Below, piece by piece: positions 1 to 7,358 of a stretch of DNA of 22,137 bases. The notes beneath the pieces are model-generated. The model was not told the origin of the DNA, did not search any database, and saw only the letters and a program-made list of their open reading frames with translations. The stretch covers positions 1 to 22,137 of the forward strand of contig BGKB01000322.1 of assembly GCA_003116975.1 (NCBI GenBank). Direction: 5' to 3'. The stretch is from Aurantiochytrium sp. KH105 (taxonomy: Eukaryota > Sar > Bigyra > Thraustochytrida > Thraustochytriidae). Position numbers and translations under genes: made by a program. Each line of letters begins with the position of its first letter. Positions within the stretch are counted from its first letter, which is position 1.

Positions 1-660
1 CCCAGTCGGTTTGGAGGCGTGCTTCGTCGTGTCATGAATGCGGAACAACAGCAAGAACAGGAACGGGAAAGGGAGCGCCAGGTTGAGGTTTCCGGCGACG
101 TTAACAGGCATCAAGGCCGTGCATGGGCAGGCCAAGCGAATCTCGCTGTTCCCTGGGATGCAGGATTGCTCATGGACCCAGAAGGTCTCTCATCGCGAGG
201 ATTTTGGCAAGCCGGAGATATATCCAAACTTGGCGAATGCGCGACGCATCTTGTTTTCTCTCGGAACCATTCTGCTCCAGAGCCCGAGGTTACTGCTCGC
301 TTGCGCAATGTGGAGACGGGCGTGATCATAGGTGATTGGCTTATTGTTCTAAGTCTTGCCGAAGCCAACTCACTTCGTTGGGCCTTGGCCCCCGTCCCAA
401 TCCTTTTCGTCGAGTCCGCTGTGACCGTCGGTCAACGAGGAAAGACACTTGCTGTGAGCAAAGATTCCGAAGCTGTTCTTTTGGCGCGCTTCATTGGCGC
501 AGCACACGAATTTGATGACCATCAAGTAGAGTTACTGGGCCGAGCGCTCCATGACTTGACGCTCGCGGAAGTTCGGGAACTCTACGTGACCGCCAAGCGA
601 CACCGGCGCGGTCTCATGACTGACGAACACGAAGCTCTCCTGACGCGTATCGCAAAATGA
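1..660 (+). CDS. C-terminal part of a probable large DUF3638/DUF3645-family protein (5' partial)
   Basis: The frame is open from base 1 to a TGA at 658-660, about 219 residues, with no stop before the window edge, so the gene probably enters from the left. The first in-frame ATG is at 34, but it is probably internal. The segment starting there (M-N-A-E-Q followed by a Q/E/R-rich stretch ending R-Q-V-E) resembles the conserved MNxEQE...ERQVE segment near the C-terminus of very large eukaryotic proteins with DUF3638 and DUF3645 (P-loop/deubiquitinase-like annotations, about 3000 residues in fungi). Further matches in the same order are a THLVFSRN segment, an IVLSLAEANSLR segment (compare ISPYEAN-type motifs) and a terminal HRRG basic patch. 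The family is recalled from memory, and the assignment is moderate. No membrane segment is evident. The next gene on this strand is the tRNA 58 bp downstream. The catalytic or NTP-binding parts of the family, if present, lie outside the window. Confidence 0.6.
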   Translation, partial: PSRFGGVLRRVMNAEQQQEQERERERQVEVSGDVNRHQGRAWAGQANLAVPWDAGLLMDPEGLSSRGFWQAGDISKLGECATHLVFSRNHSAPEPEVTARLRNVETGVIIGDWLIVLSLAEANSLRWALAPVPILFVESAVTVGQRGKTLAVSKDSEAVLLARFIGAAHEFDDHQVELLGRALHDLTLAEVRELYVTAKRHRRGLMTDEHEALLTRIAK

Positions 661-718
661 CGAGGACATCGACCTTGTTTCTATTTCAATGACCAGCAAA
701 TCTTTGGGGCATACGAGC

Positions 719-788
719 TCCGTGTTGGTGTAATGGTAACATCTGACGCTCTCACCGTCAACCCCCGGGTTCGATTCCCGGACATGGA
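719..788 (+). tRNA. tRNA-Glu (anticodon CTC)
   Basis: A complete 70-nt cloverleaf can be folded by hand. The acceptor stem is TCCGTGT/ACATGGA with one G-U pair. The D stem is GTGT/ACAT with the loop AATGGTA. The anticodon stem is TGACG/CGTCA, a perfect pairing, with the loop CTCTCAC. The variable loop has four bases, and the T stem CCGGG/CCCGG carries the loop TTCGATT. The anticodon CTC is at 751-753 and reads GAG. The internal GGTTCGATTCC is a good B box and TGGTGTAATGG a good A box, so the gene carries its own Pol III promoter. There is no intron and no encoded CCA, as expected for a eukaryotic nuclear tRNA gene. Confidence 0.95.
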
Positions 789-789
789 A

Positions 790-797
790 TTTTTTTT
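790..797 (+). terminator. RNA polymerase III termination T-run
   Basis: Eight consecutive T residues begin two bases after the tRNA discriminator region, followed by further T-rich sequence to about 860. A run of four or more T on the non-template strand is the standard Pol III terminator. The adjacent T-rich tract (about 790-858) lies between this tRNA and the 3' end of the convergent gene at 938-4966. Confidence 0.85.
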
Positions 798-937
798 CCT
801 TTTTTCTCTTTGGCCTTGTTCCCTTCCTGTCAATGATTTTTTTTTCTTTTTTTTTTCAATCAAACCCGCCATGCTATGAAGCAGCAAGAGTCGTCTCACA
901 GTGTATGTATGCATTGGAACTGAAGTTTCTGATTGAT

Positions 938-3900
938 CTAAAGTCTGAAGGGAGCCCCAATAATATCAGATGTGAGCAGGTGCTGTAGCTTTTCAAGAAC
1001 TTTTTTGCGTATGTCGTCGTTCTGGATTCGTTCCGTCATGTAGTGGCGAAGACGCTGTGTCCGGATTTGGGCCCAGGCCTCTTGCACTGTCCCAAAGTCG
1101 GCAAAGTATGGGTCTGCGCTCCGTTTTGACGGGCAATTGGCAATATGCTGATGACAGCCTTGACTGCTGTTCCCGACATCTTTGAGACACCACGCACAGA
1201 AATAACACGAGCAGTCATTTCCACACTTGAGTGCACAACAGCCACTGAAGTCAGCAAAGGCTGCCGAGCAGCGGGGGCACGACATGGTCAAGATCTCATT
1301 CTGGATCTTGCGGAGATGATTCTGGGTTTCCGGGTCGAGTCCATGATCACGAAGCACTTCATCAACGCGCCGCTGTACATCACGCTCGTGCTCTTGCGCC
1401 AACTCGCGCTCCGTATGCTTGCGCACAATCTTTTGGAGCACCTCGTAGTCTTTTTCTGGTACCGCAGCTGCAATGGTACGCCCTGATATGTGGAGATCGC
1501 AGTCAGGCGTGATACATTTCATGCTGCCGTTCGCAAAAATTTGCACGTGGCCACTAGGTTCCGCTGCAGCTTGAATCGCCTGCTGCAGACATTTTTTGCA
1601 TGTGAAATGTGCATCGTCGCAGGCAACGACCTCAGCGATGGGAAAGCTGTCCAAGCAGATCGCGCACGCTCCAACCGGGACTGGCTCGACCTGAAAGGCT
1701 TGGTGTCGCAAGGCCGCCATTGCAGACGGTCGCTCGCGTGGATTCCTCGCTGTCAACATTGACGTGAGATTCTGAAGCGCTTGTGGCATTTGGCAATTCT
1801 GGAAAAGTTCCTTGAGCACCATCCTGACTGAGTACATGTCCACTGCAGGCTCGACCTTGTCGATAGTTTCATTGCGGAGCTCAGGCGCCAAGTATTTGAC
1901 GGTCGCTTGCAAGGGCTGCGTCATTGTCACGTCATGCGTTTGAACACCATCAAAATCGCCGAGCACAGGTGAGAGACCTCTGGCAAGAAAGATATTTTCC
2001 GGTTTGATGTCGCAGTGAACGAGATTCCGCGAATGCAAGTCGTGAAGCCCCGAAAGAAGACCGATGGCTATCCTTTTGCGCGTGGCCATGTCTGCGTGCG
2101 CGTTATCACGGATCCAGGCGAATAAATCTCCACCCGGATAATAGGGCATGATTACACAGCCATGCTGAGCATCCTGCATAAAGGCACCCTCGATGCGAAC
2201 AACATAGGCCGAGCGCATCTCGGCAAGCGCCACAACTTGGCGATAAAAGCGGCCGCTCCAAGTGTCGTTCGCAAGGTGAAAGGTCTTGAGCACGAAAGTT
2301 CGACCATCAGACGCCCGTACTTTTTGCACCGTTTTGCCAGGCTTCGACGCGAGCTCTTCAAGGGTTACAAAGCTCTCTTGCTTGACATGGCTAAGCCAAA
2401 GCCCAGCCTTTGACAGCTCCAGAGGCACTCCGTCGCTTAATCCGATGCGCTTCAGCCACTCTTGGTCGCCCAGCAACTCTGGATAGTGCGTCTCCGCGTG
2501 GCGAAGCACACGAGCGCGCTCTTTGCGCAGACGACTGTCCAGCTTGTAGACGCTGCCGATCTTTGCGAGCTCTCTCTCGAGCTTTGGAATATCTGCTCGA
2601 GCATCATCGTCGCCGTCGTTTGCATCCTCTTTAGCATCCTCGAGCTCTCGAGCGATCCTCTTGCGCTTCTTCCGTGAGTCACGAAGGTCTTTAACAAGCG
2701 ATTCTGCGCGGTCCGTGTCTGGTGCCTCGAGCCCTGGCTCGAGGCTGGCCAGAAGATTCTCCAGGCATTTGATGGTTTCCTTCGTGCGAGCCACCTTGTC
2801 CGCAACGGTCTGCTCGTAGAATGATAATGTCACAGATAGCGCATGTTGGATACATTTTCGAGGGGCATTTTTTATGGGATCTTCCGCGCACAATACCTCG
2901 AGCTCGGACCAAAAAGCCGCCTCTACCGCTTGAGTCCTACCTCGGAGCTCGGACATTCGCTCTGGATGCATGAGTGTCATGTAAAAGGTGTGGCGCATGC
3001 CCATGCTTGTCGTGCTTGCGTCCAGCGCACAAATGGAGGCAAGCGTGCGTTCGCGGGCTGCAGAACTGTCGTATTCTGTCTCCCATTCGGTGAGTGCTTT
3101 AAGCGCGGCTTTTGTCGCTCTTTGTACCTTTTCAAAGGTGATGGGGGAAGGGCATCTCTCACAGCTGACCGGCTCACACAGGATATCTTTCCACAACGTG
3201 CGATACGAGTCTACAATGTGTTGCATGCCGTAGAACTTTTCAAAGTTGTCGAGATGGTCTTGCATGCCACTTGCGAGAGCCTTGCGAACGGAGTCAACAA
3301 GCTTCTTTCGAAAGGTGTTTCGCATGTTAGCCTTTGTCGATGTGGTTTCTACCGCCGACTGAATTTTTGGAAATAATGCTGCTCGATCACGAATGTCTGC
3401 CTGGTCCGTGTCGACGTTCAGTAGAGCTTCAAGGGTACTACTCGGCTTGAGATGACGGGTCAAGGCAGAACGTAGCATCTTGTGCAAAACAGGCTTACCA
3501 TCGTCTCGCAACCCGCGCGCAAATGCGACTGTCGCGGCGAGCGCCTCGATCTTTGAATGATTTTCGTTTTCTCCAAACGCTTTTACAAAGAGTTGACGGT
3601 CCTGTGCACTGCAAATGCCAAGCTGCGCAAGACGAGAGAAACCGAGACGTCGAGCCTCGTTCATTGTTTGCACACCTTGGTCTAGAAGCTCGACAACCAT
3701 TTCCCGCAATGTATTGGTGTGAAGCTGTGCGAGCGGTAGCGATCGCAAGAAGGAAAGAAGGGCGGGTAGCTCTTTGCGGGTTGGAACGAAACTTTGATTC
3801 TCGTTGCTGGCCTCGTCAGTGTGAGACCGAGGAGTCATGACGGAGCTGCCACACGTATCGATGTTTGTCTCGACTACCTCAGGCTCTTTTGCCGTCGATA

Positions 3901-4966
3901 TTTCGCCTCTCCTACATTTTTGAATGAGAAGCGTCTGACTCTGGTCGTACAGAGCTTGAGTGAGGTCGAAAATATCATCGAGATTTGTTTTGCCAGGGCT
4001 ACTACAAACGTCGGAGGAAGACTGGGTCCATGATCTCTGTGTAGCGACATCCCCCTTGCATGCCTGCATGAAAGGTGTCTGACTCTGTTCGTATAAAGTT
4101 TGAGTATGGTCGAAGATAGCGTCGAGCTCTGCGTTGTCGTGGCTGATACAAGCATCAGATGAATGGTGGCGCAGGCTCCACGGTTTCTGTGAAACTTCGT
4201 CTTGTGACTGAAGCGACGTCGTCACGACGCTCTGCGGCGACGACTGTTCCTGTCTTTGCGTATGCTGCTGCTGCTGCTGCTCTTGCTGCGTATGCTGCTG
4301 CTGCTCCTGCTGCTGCTCTTGCTGCGTTTGCTGCTGCTGCTCTTGCTGCGTATGCTGCTGCCGTCGCGTCGCCTCCAACGCCGTCGCGAACTCCAAGAGC
4401 GCGACGGCGTCGGCGCGTTCCGCGTCCTTGGCCAGCGCCAGCGCGTCCCGCCCATCCTTCTTTCTCAGCTCCACATTAGCGCCCGCCGCGAAGCAGAGCC
4501 TGACACAGCGCAGGAGGTCCGGAGTAGATGGCTGGCGACTACATGCTATCATAAAAGCCGTCCCTCCTTCGTCGTTCTGCAGATCGAGTTTGGCGCCGCG
4601 TTCGATGAGCAAGCGGGCCGTGTCGGGCTGGGCGTAGCAGCACGCGAACATGAGCGCGGTCCATCCCTTCTTGTTCTGCAGGTCGAGCTCGACGCCGCAC
4701 TCGATGAGCAAGCGTGCCGTGTCGCGCTGGTTGTGGCGGCACGCGAACATGAGCGCGGTCCATCCAAGGTTGTCCTGCAGGTTGCGTTTGGCGCCGCTTT
4801 CGATGAGCCACTGCGCGATGGCAGGCTGGCCCCCGGAGCCCTTGAGGAGGGCGAACATGAGCGGAGTGTGCTTATTCCTCGTCACCGGCGCGTCGAGCAG
4901 GGCGGGCTTCCTCTGCACGGCGAGCTGCACGCCGGCCCGGTCGCCGTTCCTGATGAGCTTGTACAT
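938..4966 (-). CDS. Ankyrin repeat / protein kinase / RBR-like RING fusion protein
   Basis: A 1342-residue uninterrupted frame runs from ATG at 4966-4964 to TAG at 940-938. Residues 1-195 hold ankyrin repeats (repeated GWTALMFAC...DTARLLIE.G units near 68-130). Residues 202-241 are a Gln/His-rich tract, and 269-354 contain a duplicated 38-residue segment. Residues 400-800 are mostly helical with charged, coiled-coil-like stretches (about 725-805). A protein kinase domain spans about 865-1090: VLK lysine at about 894, HCDIKPEN at 984-991 (HRD changed to HCD, catalytic Asp kept), DFD instead of DFG at 1004-1006, and APE at 1027-1029. A RING1 follows: C1101, C1104, C1116, H1120, C1123, C1126, C1151, C1156. 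A RING2/IBR-like motif follows: C1230, C1233, GC1243, C1248, C1252, C1257, C1260, C1271, H1274, C1278. C1243 sits where RBR ligases keep the catalytic Cys. A canonical central IBR is not visible. It is predicted to be a cytosolic signalling kinase/ubiquitin ligase that recognises partners through ankyrins. The substrate is unknown. Confidence 0.93.
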   Translation of the reverse strand: MYKLIRNGDRAGVQLAVQRKPALLDAPVTRNKHTPLMFALLKGSGGQPAIAQWLIESGAKRNLQDNLGWTALMFACRHNQRDTARLLIECGVELDLQNKKGWTALMFACCYAQPDTARLLIERGAKLDLQNDEGGTAFMIACSRQPSTPDLLRCVRLCFAAGANVELRKKDGRDALALAKDAERADAVALLEFATALEATRRQQHTQQEQQQQTQQEQQQEQQQHTQQEQQQQQHTQRQEQSSPQSVVTTSLQSQDEVSQKPWSLRHHSSDACISHDNAELDAIFDHTQTLYEQSQTPFMQACKGDVATQRSWTQSSSDVCSSPGKTNLDDIFDLTQALYDQSQTLLIQKCRRGEISTAKEPEVVETNIDTCGSSVMTPRSHTDEASNENQSFVPTRKELPALLSFLRSLPLAQLHTNTLREMVVELLDQGVQTMNEARRLGFSRLAQLGICSAQDRQLFVKAFGENENHSKIEALAATVAFARGLRDDGKPVLHKMLRSALTRHLKPSSTLEALLNVDTDQADIRDRAALFPKIQSAVETTSTKANMRNTFRKKLVDSVRKALASGMQDHLDNFEKFYGMQHIVDSYRTLWKDILCEPVSCERCPSPITFEKVQRATKAALKALTEWETEYDSSAARERTLASICALDASTTSMGMRHTFYMTLMHPERMSELRGRTQAVEAAFWSELEVLCAEDPIKNAPRKCIQHALSVTLSFYEQTVADKVARTKETIKCLENLLASLEPGLEAPDTDRAESLVKDLRDSRKKRKRIARELEDAKEDANDGDDDARADIPKLERELAKIGSVYKLDSRLRKERARVLRHAETHYPELLGDQEWLKRIGLSDGVPLELSKAGLWLSHVKQESFVTLEELASKPGKTVQKVRASDGRTFVLKTFHLANDTWSGRFYRQVVALAEMRSAYVVRIEGAFMQDAQHGCVIMPYYPGGDLFAWIRDNAHADMATRKRIAIGLLSGLHDLHSRNLVHCDIKPENIFLARGLSPVLGDFDGVQTHDVTMTQPLQATVKYLAPELRNETIDKVEPAVDMYSVRMVLKELFQNCQMPQALQNLTSMLTARNPRERPSAMAALRHQAFQVEPVPVGACAICLDSFPIAEVVACDDAHFTCKKCLQQAIQAAAEPSGHVQIFANGSMKCITPDCDLHISGRTIAAAVPEKDYEVLQKIVRKHTERELAQEHERDVQRRVDEVLRDHGLDPETQNHLRKIQNEILTMSCPRCSAAFADFSGCCALKCGNDCSCYFCAWCLKDVGNSSQGCHQHIANCPSKRSADPYFADFGTVQEAWAQIRTQRLRHYMTERIQNDDIRKKVLEKLQHLLTSDIIGAPFRL
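3905..4162 (-). repeat. Internal duplication, 48-codon offset, in the ankyrin-kinase-RBR gene
   Basis: Residues 269-306 (DNA 4162-4049) and 317-354 (DNA 4018-3905) align without gaps at an offset of 48 residues. Shared features include SSD.C, LD.IFD.TQ, LY.QSQT and Q.C at the same spacing. The copies have diverged at about half the positions, so the duplication is old and retained. The repeated unit matches no domain I know and could be a repeated short linear motif for a partner protein. Confidence 0.75.
4244..4363 (-). repeat. CAG/CTG-rich tract encoding poly-Gln/His linker
   Basis: On the plus strand this is a run of CTGCTG-type triplets interrupted by CTCTTG and CGTATG. On the coding (minus) strand it encodes about 40 residues of Gln with spaced His, Thr and Glu (residues 202-241). 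It joins the ankyrin region to the rest of the ankyrin-kinase-RBR protein. Internal QQEQQQ and HTQQEQ blocks recur, as expected from replication slippage, so the length is likely variable between strains. Confidence 0.85.
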
Positions 4967-6292
4967 GTCTGCCGTCCTTGAGCCCGCACACCGGGCGTGG
5001 CGTGGGCGAGGCGTTCTGGCGTGAGGCCGGCGGCCGCGACGGGATGGAGAGGGTCACGGAGAGGGAATGAGGGGAGAAGACGCAGATGAAGACGATATAA
5101 GGGTTATGCTGCAGCACGGCAAGGGCAGCGCTCGGTGGCAAGGGCAGGCCGGGAAGGTGAGGGATGCAAGAGCGCTTTGAGAGCGCCGGCGCCTGGATGG
5201 AAGCTGCGGAATCGTGGTGGCGGTGACGTTTGAGCAGGACGGGACGGGGCACCGCGGAGAGAGACTCCTTCGCGAAAGCTGTCGAGGCCACTTCAAAGTT
5301 GCTGCGTTACCCTTTCTGAGCAACGAGACGCGCGTAGCGTCTTAGGTCGATGCGCGGAACCCATTTTCTGACTAGATCCCTCGGTCAGTCCAGACTACAA
5401 GTCACTGCTGCTGACAGCTCGCCGCCCGCTGCTGCGGCTTTTGTCGGACCGGTCTAGGCGGGCCATGCTCGTCTTGACAAGACCCTCGCCACCGCATCCC
5501 TCCTCTTCTCTTCTCTGCCCTTTTCTTTCGCGCGGCGCTGCCGCCCAACGACGCAACAGCAACCTTTTGCGTCTGTGTTGCTGTGGCCGGCAAGGCCTAT
5601 CTCCAAGTCATCGCCGGTGGGCGCAGCCGCACACAACAAGCACACACCCTTCGCGCGCACCCCTGATCCTGCCTTCGCGCGCACCCCTCCCTATACCAGC
5701 CGCTGTGGCTGTGGCGGAGGACACTTTAGATAAACAGAGTGGCCCTGCCATATCTGAGGATCAGCAGCACGCGCTGAACGAGCACGAGGATGAGAAAGGG
5801 GTGTCGCATTCGGTTTTGAGGGCCATAGAACCCATGCCAGAATCTGAATAATCAATCGAGGAACGCTCGGGCACGATACGCGTTTCGAGAACTGGGCCAC
5901 GCATGGCAACTTGGAGAAAAGCAAGTAGGAATGGGGATAACGCACCTTCTGCATGCCACTGGGGAGCGATGTCAGACTCTTCTCCTTATGATCTTCACTG
6001 CACTATAAGCGCTTGCGAAAGGGATAAAGATGACAAGACTTGTATACAAAGGCCTGTCTGTATGCTCGCGCACGAAGCCTGTCCGAGCGTGCGAGCGAGC
6101 CATGCCTCGTTGCTTCAATCCGTCGAGAACATCATCAGAAGGATGAGCTCACGAAATGGCGAGACTCAGGCAAGGCAACAAAATGCGACCCATCAAATCG
6201 ATTCCATTCTATTATTTAGGCCATCTACCAAGGCCTACTAAGTGTCTCTCCATTTGGAGGAATTCTACGCTTGTTCGATTCTTGTGGGATGA
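4967..6292. other. Intergenic region upstream of the ankyrin-kinase-RBR gene
   Basis: No convincing gene. The first few hundred bases must hold the promoter and 5' leader of the minus-strand gene. A TTATATC element (minus strand, near 5095-5101) is a possible but weak TATA-like site about 130 bp before the ATG. Frames such as 5441-5851 are open but made of Ser/Pro/Arg-rich low complexity, typical of random GC-rich sequence. Its last ~50 codons look more protein-like, but nothing is recognisable. No tRNA, transposon end or tandem repeat was seen. Confidence 0.5.
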
Positions 6293-7021
6293 CTTTCGGC
6301 TTGGCGGGGCACGAAGCCGCGCTCCATCTCATCATCAGCACGTGCAGAGGGCGCCGAAAACAGCGGGGCAAACGGCGCGATCCCCTCGGGGCGCAAGCGT
6401 AGCGGCCAGCCAGGCAAACGGAACATCTTGCAGAGGCCACCGAGGGCAAAGCGTCACCGCGGAGCAGCGATCGAGGCCACCGAGACAATCAAAGCTGGTG
6501 CGGCTGAGGATGCGGATTCCGACGCTGACGCCTCTCAAGATGTCGACGATGAGGATCCTCGCCTCATCAGGATCGTGGCGGATTTCATGGCAGCCTTTGG
6601 GTTTGACGAGAACTACCTCAAGAAACTGCCCAGCGTGCATAATCGCAATCAAGGTCAGCTTCCGGCGGACAACCCTCGCCGTCGTACAATGGTCAATGAC
6701 ATCATGGCGGCCACCGTGCGCATGACGGAGCTCTCGTACCCTGGGGACCCAAGCATCCTGCAAAGGCTAGTCGGCGAGAAGCTTACGGGCAGCATGGACA
6801 AGACCTGCGAGCTGCGCAACCTAATTGGGGCGACGACATCGATCATTCGAGTAGCCCCGAAAGGTTCTATCCAGGGCCGCACAGCGCGCGCTGAGCTTGT
6901 CGAGGGCGTCTCCACCAAAACGCTCAAGGAGCTCCGCAAAACGAATGTGATTACCATGGGCGGTTTGACACATAAGAAGGCGCACAAGGACTACCACGCT
7001 GGGCCACGGAGACATGGATGA
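6293..7021 (+). pseudogene. Unrecognised coding-like open frame, possibly an internal exon or decayed gene
   Basis: The frame is open from just after a TGA at 6290-6292 to TGA at 7019-7021, about 242 residues. There is no ATG near its beginning: the first in-frame ATG is at 6587, inside what looks like conserved sequence. The first ~95 residues are basic and disordered-looking (GRKRSGQPGKRN, then PPRAKRHRG, a possible nuclear localisation signal), followed by a D/A-rich acidic stretch. From about 6550 on, the sequence looks like a folded helical domain (IRIVADFMAAFGFDENYLKKL, then RRRTMVNDIMAAT, then LSYPGDPSILQRLVGEKL). I do not recognise the family. Lack of a start codon and its direct run into a broken RBR gene copy suggest a pseudogene, a spliced exon or a transposon-captured fragment. 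The alternative is a real gene whose first exon lies upstream of 6290. Confidence 0.4.
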
Positions 7022-7045
7022 GTACGCGCTCGCAAACCTTTACGC

Positions 7046-7358
7046 GACTTTGACGGCTGCTGTGCTCTGTCATGCGGCGTTTGCCCCGTGTCGTTTTCGC
7101 GCATGGTGTCTCCAGGATACAGGCAATGACTCGCAGGCTTGCCATCAGCACGTGGCGAGGTGTGCGTCGAAGCCTGGTGGAGAAAAGGACCCATTCTTTA
7201 GCGATTTCGCTGTTGTACAGCAAGCGTGGGCTCGGCTTCGTGCACAACGTCTTCGTGAGTACATGGCAAATCGTATTCAGGATGCAGGCACACGTGCCAT
7301 CGTCCAGGCCAAGCTACGTCCACTCCATACGCCGGACATTGTCGGCGAAAAAACTTAA
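7046..7358 (+). pseudogene. Frameshifted copy of the C-terminal RING2 region of the ankyrin-kinase-RBR gene
   Basis: Two adjacent frames together match residues ~1239-1342 of the protein encoded at 938-4966. From 7046 one frame reads DFDGCCALSCG, matching ADFSGCCALKCG. Near 7082-7092 a frame change is needed. The other frame then reads AWCLQDTGNDSQACHQHV, matching AWCLKDVGNSSQGCHQHI, and continues through DPFFSDFAVVQQAWARLRAQRL and PDIVG to a TAA at the same relative position as the parent stop. By eye, identity is about half over the final 85 residues. It lies in the opposite orientation to the parent-like gene. Upstream RING1, kinase and ankyrin parts are absent, so this is a 3'-truncated-copy relic of a paralogue and not a recent duplicate. 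Confidence 0.8.

Noticed and set aside
6156..6725. 189-codon plus-strand frame overlapping the 6293-7021 frame
   Set aside because: In the overlap, the other frame has the protein-like composition (acidic stretch, amphipathic helices), while this one is Arg/Thr/Ser-rich shadow sequence.
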